From Monodelphis domestica (Eukaryota; Chordata; Mammalia; Didelphimorphia; Didelphidae), in the NCBI RefSeq assembly GCF_027887165.1, contig NC_077234.1:191602465-191666464 (forward strand): DNA of 64,000 nucleotides, given 5' to 3'. The notes under the pieces are model-generated. The model was not told the origin of the DNA. It made no database searches and was given only the letters and a program-made list of their open reading frames with translations. The first letter of the stretch is position 1, and every line of letters starts with the position of its first letter. Shown here one piece after another: positions 10,290 to 20,725 of this stretch. A program made the translations under genes and the position numbers.

Positions 10290-12185
10290 GTGAAATCACC
10301 TGTGAAGGCTTTTTCTGTGGATCCTCTATGGCCCTCTCTGATCCTCTGTCTCCTCATCTGTAAAATGGGGATAGCAGGACCTAAAATAGATCTTGACCTA
10401 ATAAATAGAAAGCTGGTCTCAAAGCCAGGTAGACCTGGGAGCAAGCCTTGGCTCTGTAATATATGGAAAGGAAAACTAAAACAAGTTCTGAACTTTCTGC
10501 CACTGAGTTGGAACCAACAGCAGTTGGAGTGTTAGAGAGAGAAGATATTAACAAGACTGACAGTTGGTGGGGCAAGGGGCAACTGGGAGTGGCAGTTGGT
10601 CTTGTGACTAGCACTTCCTTCCTGGCCCTGGAAGTAGAAGGAGCCTCTCTTCCTATCTCTGGATAGAAGGGCCTCTATTCCTGAATTTCTCAACTGTGTG
10701 CTCTACCTGGATTCCTGTGATCATGTTCATCAGACAAAAGGACTTAAGGGAAGCAGTTTAGACTGTAAGGCTGGTCTTTAGGGACACTAGCCCAAAGAGA
10801 CAGGCCCAACAAGCTCTGAAGGTCAGAACTTTTCTTCCTCTTGCTGTCTACTGCTAAGACTTTGAACTTAAGAAAACTAGCACAGATATAGCATAGACAG
10901 GAATAATAGAAACCCTCCACCAGCCTGTGAGGCCTGGCCTCAGTTCAAAAGCTGAAAGAGACTAAAACCTCATCTAGGGACATCCCTCTTCCTTCTTCCC
11001 TGATAACTCCCCAATCCAAACTTGTTATTAAAATTTATTTTTATTTGAATATCACAGTCAGATAAGAGGATTAACATTTCAGGGGATAGAGAGAGCTGAA
11101 CCTCAGGACAGTCAGTCAACTATAAACAGTCCTTATTGGACCCCTGCTGGGCGACTAAGTCTGGGGGAGGCTTGTCCCTCAGGAGGGTCTGTGCTTACCT
11201 TCTCTGGGGTATCTTCAACATCAATCAATAGAGAAGACCTCCCCTCAGGCTGTCATAGGTGGACCATTTCTCGGGACCCCTATTTTTCAAAAATAGCTTC
11301 TCAGCAGGGGGGATCTCTCTCCTTTTACCTCACTGGCAGTCATATTCCCTCTCTCCCTTCAACTCCTCATTTCCCTGTTATAAAACCTTCAGTATCCCCT
11401 ATTCTTCAATCCCACCCCATTTTCCAAATAAATATTATAAATATGCTGAGTGATTCCTGACAAGTCCTTTAATCTCTCTATGTTCTAGGCAACTTTCTAA
11501 GGTGATCATTTTAAGAAAAGATGTTGACCTGCTTTGGTAAAGAAAGTTTCTTCATTTGGTCCTTTCTGGAGTTAAGTCCCAATTCTCATCCCTATTACTC
11601 ATAAATAGCTGTAGTACAAATTTTATAAGGTTGCTTTTTTATGGTAGATTTACACAAAAGTTCAGTGGGCTTCATTATCCTGTTCATTTTATGACCCAGT
11701 TAAAAGGTATATACAAATGGATGAGGTTTTATGATCCTGGTCTGCTTTTAAAGTTCAAGATGTATTATGTTTGAAAATGTCTAGCAAGTTAGGGGAAATG
11801 AGTGAATTTAGGCTTACTGCTCCTGCTCTTAGGCAGGAGCCTTCTGATTTCAGGAAAGAAATGGGGAAGGGATGATGAGCCTTGCAGTTACCAGAGTCCA
11901 AAGGCTCATGAGGGTAGCAGAATCAGGAGGCTCCAAGTAGATGCCAGCCTGTCCTCAAAAAGGTACTTCAGGATAGAGTAGGGATAGGAAAGAGATGAGA
12001 TGCTGCAAGAATGGCATCTGATAATCATTTTGCTAATCTTTCTAGCACTGTGATTCCTGACTGAATATAACTTCCGAGCCTAAATCCTCTGCATAAAATT
12101 ATAACATCCCATTCTTGAATCAGCCCCTTCAACTTGTTGTTTCTAAGAAAATTATTTTTTTACCTTGTCTTCATTTACATCTTGT
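10290..12185. other. Mostly unrecognised stretch, possible decayed LTR
   Basis: MIR-like words occur at 10345-10370 (CTCCTCATCTGTAAAATGGGGATAGC). About 11022-11461 starts TGTTATTAAAA, carries AATAAA near 11427 and ends CTGACA, so it could be an old LTR; no TSD supports this. The frames here (up to 110 codons) have no recognisable domain. Confidence 0.35.
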
Positions 12186-12189
12186 CTGA

Positions 12190-12406
12190 GCCTCAGTTTC
12201 TTCATACGTAAGATGGGGATATTGACAATAAAAATAGATAACCTTTATTTAATGCTTACCCTGTGCCAGATACTGTGCTAAGTACTTTATGATTATCTCA
12301 TTTGATCCTCACAACTACCCTGTGAGGTAGATGCCAAAGAGGTTAAGTGACTTGCCTATGGAGACACAGATAATAAGTCTCTGTGTCTGAATTTCAAACT
12401 CAGGTC
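12190..12406 (-). repeat. MIR/THER-like SINE
   Basis: It shows ACTGTGCTAAGTACTTTATG, TCATTTGATCCTCACAACTA, CCCTGTGAGGTAG, GTTAAGTGACTTGCC and GAATTTCAAACTCAGGTCTTC, the usual antisense MIR/THER order. Confidence 0.75.
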
Positions 12407-12411
12407 TTCTA

Positions 12412-12426
12412 AAAAGATAGATAGAG

Positions 12427-12515
<89 letters not shown>

Positions 12516-12528
12516 TAGATATAGATAT
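12412..12528 (+). repeat. Compound tetranucleotide microsatellite (GACA)n(GATA)n
   Basis: An AGAC block (about 12432-12468) is followed by an AGAT block (about 12469-12510) and an ATATAG tail. It abuts the end of a MIR-like SINE. Confidence 0.97.
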
Positions 12529-12591
12529 CAGTTATCTGTTGAATGTAAGAAGTCATTCTAGGAAAAATAATGCCTTTTAAGCCCATAACCC

Positions 12592-12629
12592 AACCAATTT
12601 AGTTGAATCTAACCAATTTAGTTGAATCT
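12592..12629 (+). repeat. 19-bp perfect tandem duplication
   Basis: Two head-to-tail copies of AACCAATTTAGTTGAATCT, at 12592-12610 and 12611-12629. Confidence 0.95.
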
Positions 12630-12649
12630 AGATGTCAAATTCACCAGGT

Positions 12650-14440
12650 TGTTAACATATCAATTTAAGGCAAAGTAAAAAAAAAAACATTTACCTTCTG
12701 CAATTTAAAAAAAGCATATTAGAGAAGCCAGATTTTCTTTTGTTCTGATTTCATGGATACTTCTAGCAGGAAATCTCTGAATAGTGTTTCCTGGCTTGAA
12801 ACCCCTGCTCTAATTCCTATTTTCTCCATCCCTTCTCAAGCCTTTGCATTTGACATTTCTGAAACTATTTAATCCAGATCTCATTCATTTTCTGGTTAAT
12901 GCTGACATATAGGACCCAGACCTCTTTCTATAGGAAGAATTTCCCCCTCCACCAAAATAATAGTCTAATCACTTATACATGTCTATCCCACATGATAATT
13001 CAAGAATAAGTTACTATTTGTAAAGCAGCAAACAATAAATGAATAGGTAGATTTATAGAAGGAAATAATAACTAGCTCTGCACTGAGTAACCCTCATGGA
13101 AACCATGCAAAAAGTTCAAGCTGGAGCACTGAATTCAGTCAGAAAAACTAGATTTAATTCCTGGAGAGACCATTTCTTAATCATAAATTCGATTGCATCA
13201 TACTACATCCTATCAAAGTATTTTCTTGACAGATGGAAAGTGTGATCTTCTTTGGGCTAGGTAAAGAAGGCTATACATAACTGCATTAATTAAACTGAGC
13301 TCTCTGTATCCTTCCCTTCATTTTTTTCTTCTACATCTAACATAGTAGAACCACTTGGCTGCTATTTAAAGAGAGGATTACTGGAACACTCCCTATTTTT
13401 GTACCCCACCAAGAATTGTTGATTTGGTTCTTTGTTAGGGCAACTCTACCTCTAAATTTGGGTGCTTGTATCCCCATTTTCACATTCAGTGACTCATTAT
13501 ATCTTCACCATAATGTTTCAGAGACAATGTTTCCCCCAAAAGGAGGAAATAAGGAAAGAGGTATTTAATTCACATCAATAATTTTGTTCTTATAGGAAAA
13601 GGAATGCTGACCATAAAGAGAGTTACAGCACACAACTCAGGATAAAATAAACAAGATTCAGTGACTTAACTTAAAGCTACTGGTACAATTGTTGGAAAGA
13701 CTCATATTTAACACTCTTCAGAACTTAAAACAGTTTGCTTTCATTCCTCTCTTGCACTATCCAAATACTCCTCTAATAAAAGCCGGATGGCAAAATAGCC
13801 AAACTAGACCACTCCTTTATTTGCAGGGGCCATTTTTTCAGATGTTGTTTTGCCTACATAAGCTATTATTATTTCAGTGGATATCACCATTCCATCATTT
13901 AGCTCTCAAAACCAATGGAATTTCCAGACAATCTGAACTCTCAAGATACTTGGGAACATATCCCTCTCAGGATACTTATTCACCTAAGATCAAAAGGGAA
14001 TAAACAGAAATGGGCAAAGCCTACCATGGACCCCAGGAACAAGCCCACCAGCTTGCAGAGTGGCAATGAGGTTGGCATGATATGAGAATATAAAGAGATT
14101 TCCTTCCTGGAATTCAGTAGAATATAGGATATTATATGTTGATAGAAAGTTGAAGCCAAGAAATCTGGAATATCTCACTTCTTTTAAAAGATTACAAGAA
14201 TAGTCAAATCTTCTGACTCGTTGACCAAGTAGGGGACACTATCATCTTCCTTTGAAGTTCAGCCCAAGTCTCAATGTGTTCACCAAGAATTATGACTGAA
14301 TGTATACCATGGGAGGGAATGTCACCCACTATAAATATAGTTCATTTAACAATAATATTTCTGGGTTTTGTGCCCATAGAACAAAATGTAATTTGTTAAT
14401 AATAAAATATTTCCATGTTTCCTATCATAGATCTTAAAAT
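12650..14440. other. Unrecognised non-coding stretch
   Basis: A possible hAT-type end lies near 12790-12815 (CCTGGCTTGAAACCCCTGCTCTA). A 104-codon frame at 13689-14003 has no recognisable domain and is probably chance. Nothing else was recognised. Confidence 0.4.
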
Positions 14441-14445
14441 TATTG

Positions 14446-14673
14446 TGTGGGGAAAGGTGGCTGGATAAAGAGCCAGGTCTGGAGGTAAGAGGTCCTGAGT
14501 TCAAATGTAACCTCAGACATTTCCTAGTAGTGTAACCCTGGCCAAGTCACTTAACCCCAATTGCCTATCCCTTAGCACTCTTTTGCCTTCCAAATGAAGA
14601 CAAAAGATAAAAGTTTTAAAAAAAGAAAAGAAATGAAAAGAAAAGAAAAGAAAAGAAGAAAAGAGAAGAGAAA
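14446..14673 (+). repeat. Marsupial SINE with (AAAAG)n tail
   Basis: It shows GAGGTCCTGAGTTCAAATG, CCTGGCCAAGTCACTTAACC and TTGCCTATCCCTTAGCACTC, followed by a ~55-bp A-rich (AAAAG)n tail. Confidence 0.85.
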
Positions 14674-14765
14674 AATCAATGTGTATTTTTATATCCAATT
14701 TCTATAGATATGTTGATTATTACAATTGCTCTAAAGTGTAGACACAAAATAATAGGAAATCTTTT

Positions 14766-14831
14766 TTCAGAAGTAGTGGGGCAAGGAAGAATAGAAATGT
14801 CAATGTCCAGGTTGAAACTTGATTTATATTA
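14766..14831 (+). repeat. Left part of an unidentified coding-like repeat, split by hAT
   Basis: It encodes GQGRIE followed by a short frame. After the hAT pair the homology resumes at 16903. Together the two parts match the minus strand at about 21690-21805, where a frame also contains GQGRIE. Element family unknown; it could be an old retroviral or LINE frame. Confidence 0.5.
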
Positions 14832-14839
14832 CCCTAGAG
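14832..14839 (+). other. hAT 8-bp target site CCCTAGAG, left
   Basis: It lies immediately before the CAGTGATGG terminus and is identical to 16903-16910. Confidence 0.85.
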
Positions 14840-15065
14840 CAGTGATGGTGAAACTTTTAGAGCCTGAGTGCCCAAACTGCAAATTTCATTCCTCATGCAA
14901 GCCCCCCACTTTATCCCAGACAGGGGAGGGAGGACACACCAACATTTGGCTGCTGAGCAGAGGGGTCAGTAGGGAGAGAAATGTCCTCAGGCATGTGTGG
15001 AGAGGAGGAGGGGAGCAGACCTCTCTGGCAAACTCCAGCACAATGCCACAGGTTCGCCAACATGG
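14840..15065 (+). mobile_element. Short non-autonomous hAT element (226 bp)
   Basis: Its termini CAGTGATGGTGAAAC and GGTTCGCCAACATGG are imperfect inverted repeats. It is flanked by CCCTAGAG on the left and CTCTAGAG on the right, i.e. 8-bp hAT target sites with one mismatch. There is no coding capacity. Confidence 0.78.
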
Positions 15066-15073
15066 CTCTAGAG

Positions 15074-16902
15074 CAGTGATGGCAAACCTTTTAGAGATAG
15101 AGTGCTGGGCCCCATCCCCCAGACCAAGTACCATGCCCATCCCCATCCCCAGATATGGCATGCTATTTCCCTCTCTCCCAATGAGTGTCGGGTGCATGCT
15201 GCCCCCACCCTTACCCCACACAGGGGAGGGAGAAAGCACTCCCATTGGGCTGCTGGGAGGAGGGGTGAATGAAGTGAGGAATATCCTCAGCAAGTGTAGA
15301 GAAGGTGGGAAGGGGAGTGGCCTGAGCTCTCCACTCTCCTCCAGCTCTGCCACCTATGAGCCGCCCACCTTACCCTCTGTGCATTCCTATTAGAAGCTGG
15401 GTAGAGGGGTGGGGATGTGAAAAAATGTCATCTAGCACCATGGAGAGGGGGAGGGGAGTAGCTCCACCCCAGGCCCTCTGCCTTTCTAGTAAGGAACTCT
15501 ACTGGGGTGGGGATGGGGAGGAATGGCAGCCACATGCCCATAGAGGTTGCTCCTTGTATTGTCTTTGGCACTGTAGTGAGAGAAGTTACAAAGTGCACAG
15601 AAGCTGCAAAGATTTGATTGACAGCCCTCAAGCCTCAGAATTTTGGGTCTAAGTTCCAAGCTATTGAAGGGACAGATTTCCAAAGGTCTGTTTGGGGAAG
15701 AAGGTCAAGCCTGAAGGGTGTGGATCTGGACTGGCCCCGGACAAACTCATCTTGTAGGCTGCCTTCCTTAGAACAAGCTCAAAAGATTGAGAAGATCCCC
15801 AGACATTCTGGTGGACAGAGTCATTTTGGAGGAGTCTCTCTCTCTGTGCTGGAACATTTGAGCACTCAGGATTCTGGCTACCCAACCCACCAAGGACTGT
15901 GTGTGAGATTATGGGTTCCCTGTTGGACTTCTCCTTAGTAATCTTTAGTTGAGTTAGTTAGACAGGTTAAGCTTAGGAAATTAGCTATGGTGCTAGGAGA
16001 GGATTTGGGAATATAGATTTAATAGAAGCATATCGCAGTTAGAAAAGCCAAAGTCAGTTACAGGCTGGGAAGATACCATTTTGCTCAGCAGGTGGAACAT
16101 TCCAAAGGTGGGGGCAACGGAGCTCTGGGACTCCAACTGAACTGGAAGAGACATTTAAATTGCTTAAATCCCCCCATCACATGAACTAGGCTGCCATCTT
16201 GGAAATTTTTTGTGGTTGAATTTTGTTGAAAAATTTTTCCCTTTCTTTAATTGTATATAGCTACAAATGGATCAGAGAGGATTACAACAATACTAATTCT
16301 ATTGTATATACATGTCTGGAGACATGTTAAAGGATTTTTGTTTGTACTTTGGGAGTGTGTTGTACACATCCCACACATTGTTTTCACACTGTTCCCTAAA
16401 GTGTGTTACGTGTTGTTAGACTACCAATGGATGAAAACCTGCATGTCGTTGACTATGCAGATTGTTTTGTCCGATGCTCCCATACTATGTATTTGTATGT
16501 GTATTATGTACAAATGTAGGGTTGTGTTATTTATAATTGGTATTGGGTTTAAGACTGCAATGGTATGGGTAACAAAGGATTCAGAACTAAAATAAATGGT
16601 AATATTGATGAAGCAACGACTGGACCAAATGGAAATATACATAAAAGACAAAGGGTTTATAAATAATGAATATGAACTTGAGGTAAAAGAAAAAGATGGC
16701 ACATCTAAAAATTTGAATAGACTGCAGAAGGAAGAGGCAGAAGGGAAGGTTACCTTATCCCCTCTAAGAGATCTCCCTGTGGTTTCTAGGGATGAGATCT
16801 TTCAAGTAAAAACACATAAGAGATTTATACCTGAAGACTTAGATAAAAAAGAGAACTCCTGCCTTTGTAGATGTTACCCATGCCATAGGTTCACCATCAC
16901 GG
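15074..16902 (+). mobile_element. Larger hAT-like element (1.83 kb), no transposase recognised
   Basis: It starts CAGTGATGGCAAACC and ends GGTTCACCATCACGG, which are complementary termini. It is bounded by CTCTAGAG (15066-15073) and CCCTAGAG (16903-16910). The first ~250 bp repeat the style of its small neighbour (CACACAGGGGAGGGAG, CTGCTGGGAGGAGGGG). The middle is unrelated sequence, and a 141-codon frame at 16596-17021 runs across the right end. No hAT dimerisation or DDE domain was recognised, so it is non-autonomous or has captured foreign sequence. Confidence 0.7.
16596..16860 (+). other. Open frame inside the hAT element, unknown affinity
   Basis: A lysine/glutamate-rich frame (KEKDGTSKNLNRLQKEEAEGK; then SPLRDLP) runs to the hAT right end and beyond, to 17021. 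The PLRDLP stretch is faintly gag-like and would fit an ERV fragment just upstream of pol, but this is a guess. No domain can be assigned. Confidence 0.25.
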
Positions 16903-17090
16903 CCCTAGAGCAATACCAGAACCACTTTGTGGTTCAAATCATTCTGGAAAAATCTTTATCATTGGTGGGAAGAAATGTGATTGGGGTGAAACACATGCTG
17001 CCACATTGGCTGATTTACTAAAAAACACTACCCAAAGTGGATCATTTGCTTTTCATCAGTTAGGCTTTCTGATAAGGATTATTAGTGACA
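16903..17090 (+). repeat. Right part of the unidentified coding-like repeat, then transition to pol
   Basis: It begins with the second CCCTAGAG. The next ~75 bp continue the homology to 21690-21760 (minus): CAAATCATTCTGGAAAAATC versus CAGATCATCTTTGGAAAATC. The frame then reads DWGETHAATLADLL up to the pol start, with no family recognised. Confidence 0.4.
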
Positions 17091-18902
17091 AAAACTGTCG
17101 ATCTAGTATTGTGATGCCCATTAACAATTATGTGCCCATATGAGATAGAAGCATTGTTGCTAAAGCACAGAACACAGGCATTCTTGGATCAAAGAATTAC
17201 AAGGTATGAAATAACCTTGTTAAATAGTGAAAACATTACCTTGAAATGTTGTACTACCCTTAACCCTGACACCTTGCTTCCAAATTTACCAACTTCAGGA
17301 GAACCATTACACAATTGTGAAACCTTAGTGTCTATGGCAGAAAAGCCTTGAGATAATCTCTAGGGCACTCCTTTAGACAATGCAGATCTGATCTTATTTA
17401 CTGATGGTTCCTCTTTTATGAGGGATGGCATATGCTACACTGGACCTGCCATAGTCTCAGAATTTGCCACTGAATGGCCAGCTTCACTACCCTCTAATAT
17501 TAGCACTCAAGGAGCAGAACTCATAGCTCTGAAGCACACTTGTATAATTGCCAAGGATAAAAAGGCAACACTTTATACTGATTCTAGATATGCTTTTGGC
17601 ATTTGTCACTCAGTTGGAATGCTATGGCTCCAGAGAGGATTTTTAACCTCAGATGGAAAATCTATAGCTAATGCAGAAATTATTAATTAAGTTCTTTCTG
17701 TTCTCCAGCTTCCTGAAGTCCTAGCTATAGTTCATTGCTCTGCCCATACAGGTGGAAGTGACCCTGTCTCTAGAGGAAATGATCAAGCAGATGCCGCTGC
17801 AAAGCTAGCAGCCATAGAAGGGCCTGAATTACTTTTAACATTAACAACCACTGATGACTTAAATTTATTACTTTCCTATAATGAAAAGGAAGTGGAAAAA
17901 TGGAAACAAAAATTCAAAGCAAAACAGATTAATGGAGTCTGGGTGTCATCTGAAGGAAAACCCCTGCTCCCTAGAAGTTTCTATCACCAAATTTGCCAAT
18001 CTATTAATAAAAATGGTCATTTTGGCATCCAGGGCATTGTGGACTCTGTCTAGAGAGTATGGATAGTCCTTGGTATAACTAGTATAGCCTCTAAAGTGTG
18101 TTCAGCCTGCTCTACCTGCCAGGCATATAACCAACATGCCTTTCGTGGAAAACCCTTTGGTGGATGTCTTCTGGCTTATACACCTTTTGAACATCTACAG
18201 ATAGATTTCATAACAATGTCAAAGGCTGGACGTTATAAATTTTATCTAGTTATTTTAGATTAACTAACCAGATGGCTGAAAGCATTTCCTGTGACCCGAG
18301 CCACAGTGGATTTTGTTGCTAAAATACTTTTAAAAGAAAGTATTCCTCTCTTTGGACTGCCAACATGTATTGATTCAGATAGAGGAAGTCATTTTACTGA
18401 TTCTGTCCTAAACCAGATATGTTCTTGCTTTGGGATAACTCCCAAATTCCATGTTCCATATCATCCCCAGAGCTCAGGCCAAGTGGAAAGATGAACAAAG
18501 GACTTAAAACTATGATTGGAAAATTATGCACAGAGATACATTTAAAATGGCCTGAAATTCTCCCTCTGGCCCTATTTTATCTTAGAAGCAGCTCTAGAGG
18601 AGACCTACACATCTCACCATTTGAGATGCTTTTTGGACATCTAGCTATACAGGCTAAACCTTTTTTCCCCTGCATATACATCACTATTAGATACTACTAT
18701 TGCTTCCTATATGCAGGAATTACAGCACAAACTACGAGAACTTCATGAATCTGGAGCTACGGTACAAGCCGGACCACTAGACTTTTCACTTCATGACCTG
18801 AACCCAGGAGACAAAGTATATATTAAGAATTTCAAGCATATTGGAGCAACTCAGCCTTCCTGGGAAGGACCATTCCAAATATTGGCAAATGGATATGGTT
18901 GA
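17091..18902 (+). pseudogene. pol: Endogenous retrovirus pol fragment: connection, RNase H, integrase
   Basis: One frame runs from a connection-like segment (CPYEIEALLLKHRTQ, 17130) through RNase H (17390-17860) into integrase (17880-18900). RNase H keeps its acidic residues in TDGSS, GAELIAL, TDSRYA and NDQADAAAK. Integrase keeps the zinc-finger spacing (HQICQSINKNGH, then CSACSTC), aspartates in QIDFI and DSDRGSHFT, the glutamate in GQVER, and the C-terminal GDKVYIKNF and WEGPFQI. In-frame stops sit at 17349, 17361, 17688, 18051 and 18261. A single-base loss near 18490 shifts the frame, and it shifts back in the T/C tract near 18657-18671. Gag, most of RT and env are absent. The layout suggests a gamma-like class I ERV. 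It is defective. Confidence 0.9.
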
Positions 18903-19168
18903 TTGAACTGAAGTTTGATTGAACATTTATTGTAAATGTACACATTTATGCTAAAAGGGACTGCCCCTAATTTGACTTTCTGTCAATGCACCTAGCAAAA
19001 CATTGGTTTTGCTTTCTTTTTTTCCTATTCCTCCCTCACTACTGTAATTTCCTCTTAGAAAATTGAATATTGTATGTATGTGTAATTAGAAGTGCATTTA
19101 GGACTATAAGATGATTATGTTAATTGATCAATGGGGAGACTAGGCTCCCAATGATCATCAGGGGGGAT
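18903..19168 (+). other. ERV sequence between integrase and 3' LTR; env missing
   Basis: Only ~265 bp separate the integrase end from the LTR, so env has been deleted. A purine tract (CAGGGGGGAT, 19159-19168) directly precedes the LTR and fits a polypurine tract for plus-strand priming. Confidence 0.65.
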
Positions 19169-19850
19169 TGTGAATCTTAAAATTTCTCAGACTCTACCTT
19201 AGAACATTTGGTTAAGGCTATTCCCCATTTAAACAATGAAGGGACTTGATGAGCAGTATATTGGGAACTTTAAAATTACTCCACCCAGACTTAGGCATAC
19301 TTTAGGGGAAGGTAAAGTTGTAAAACTCCTTACTGAATGATGAAAAAGTACTTAACTCATATTTATAGTGAGACAAAAGCCCTTAAGCTAGGTCTATTTT
19401 TAGATCTAATACAAAAGGGTGCTAAGTACCTATGAAGGTTAAATTAATCACTAAAAGAGCAAGCTTAGCAAAGAGATGTGAATTACTCAGAAGTTTTAAT
19501 CTACCCAGAAAAGGTGATAAGATGTGAATTAAGAAGAAGATAACAAAATGTGAATTAAGAATGGTCAGTCCTTTGGAAAATGTCTACCATGATTGGTAGA
19601 TGTGAAAATTTAGGGTAGGTGACATGAGAGAAAATTCTCTTTAAAAGGAGGTCAGGAACTGAGAGCTGGGGGCTCTCGGTTGGTCGCTCTCAGTGGCTGA
19701 ACTTAGTTGAGCTGAGGAGCTGAACTGGAGGGTCTCTCTGAACACTAGAGTTTTGCTTGGAAGGATCTTGTGGTGAGTGATTAAAGACTGACTTAGTTTT
19801 CTCTCTTAAGGAGAAATGCCTAGGCCATTGCCCTAGGCCCTATTTCCTCT

Positions 19851-19914
<64 letters not shown>

Positions 19915-20129
19915 TTCCTTAATTCCTTAATTTGTATTAATTAAAATCTCCATAAAACCCAGCTGACTTGGATATTTCATATTTGGGAAATTTTCCCATG
20001 GTGACCACTTTATTTTTAATATAAAATCAAGACACTAAAAATTTATCTTTGCAATTTTGGCAATTCAAAGTCTTAAACCCATATTTTCACAGTCACAGTT
20101 TATGGCAACCACTCTTTTGTCTGTAAACA
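19169..20129 (+). mobile_element. ERV LTR, long family, plus strand
   Basis: It starts TGTGAATCTTAAAATTTC right after a polypurine tract and ends near GTAAACA. It contains a (CT)n run at 19853-19911 and TTAATTAAAATCTCCATAAAACC near the presumed R/U5. Its first ~640 bp match the inverted LTR at 20735-21385 with about seven mismatches counted by eye. It is followed by a PBS-like motif, so it carries both 3'-LTR (PPT) and 5'-LTR (PBS) neighbours. The exact 3' end is uncertain; TTTGCA at 20053 is an alternative. Confidence 0.85.
19853..19911 (+). repeat. (CT)n microsatellite inside LTR
   Basis: About 29 CT repeats within the plus-strand LTR. The 4.8-kb and 61-kb relatives have only short TCTCTC runs here, so this is a lineage-specific expansion. 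Confidence 0.97.
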
Positions 20130-20131
20130 GT

Positions 20132-20725
20132 TTATGGCGACCACGAAGGGACCGAATCCTTTGTTAGTGCTATAAGGGACTTAGTAATTTCCCCATAGCA
20201 AGGAATCCATTGTCTCCAAAACCCTGTTGCTGCTAAAATTGCTCTCAACTGTTTCTTAGTAGTAGGAGCACTTAAGTTTTGAATATTCTCAATTTGTTTT
20301 GGAGAAATATAGCGAGCACCAGCAGTCAGTATGAATCCCAAATATTCTACTTTATGGAGTCACCACTGAACTTTATCCTTTGAGATTTTATGTCCTCTTT
20401 TGTGCAATTCCAAAAGAAGGTGTTTACTATCTTCTTGACACGTTTCTGTGTCTGTTGAAGCCAAGAGTAGATCATCTACATATTTGATTAATTTGCTCTT
20501 TTTAAATGTTATATTATCTGTGTTGGCTCAAAATCTGCTCAAATAAACTTGGGCTTTCCACATAACCCTGTGGCAGACGACTCCATGTATATTGTTAGCC
20601 CTTCCAGATGAAAGCAAAAATATGCCTGGAGTTCTCATGTATAGGTATGGAAAAGAAATCTGAGCACAAGTCTACTACTGTAAAGTATGTAGCTGTGCTA
20701 GGAATAGAGGAAATAAAAGGAAGGC
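20132..20725 (-). pseudogene. pol: Inverted ERV reverse transcriptase fragment
   Basis: On the minus strand this reads from the RT palm into the thumb/connection: YFTVVDLCSDFFSIP, FAF, RLPQG, the catalytic YVDDLL (about 20467-20484), then EYLGFILTAGARYISPKQIE and FWRQWIP. The stretch 20132-20341 is open for 69 codons. Upstream there are stops (for example within VQW*LHK near 20360) and a frameshift between RLPQG and YVDD. The fragment is fused on its 5' side to the R region of an inverted LTR (junction about 20715-20735) and ends at the PBS-like motif. It supplies the RT part missing from the plus-strand pol. Confidence 0.87.
20135..20152 (+). other. tRNA-Arg-like primer binding site
   Basis: TGGCGACCACGAAGGGAC is the reverse complement of a tRNA 3' end closing in ...GTCGCCA. 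From memory it fits tRNA-Arg(UCG) over all 18 bases. It starts five bases after the proposed LTR end. The same bases read on the minus strand form the last codons (VPSWSP) of the inverted RT frame, so part of the match could be coincidence. Confidence 0.55.

Noticed and set aside
12414..12510. CRISPR-like regular repetition
   Set aside because: It is a tetranucleotide microsatellite without spacers, in a vertebrate genome.
12356..12586. 76-codon minus frame of IYLS/VCLS repeats
   Set aside because: It is encoded by the GATA/GACA microsatellite.
14710..15393. 227-codon plus frame
   Set aside because: It runs from unrelated sequence through both hAT termini and the CYCTAGAG sites, so it cannot be one gene. 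It is a chance frame in GC-rich non-autonomous transposon DNA.
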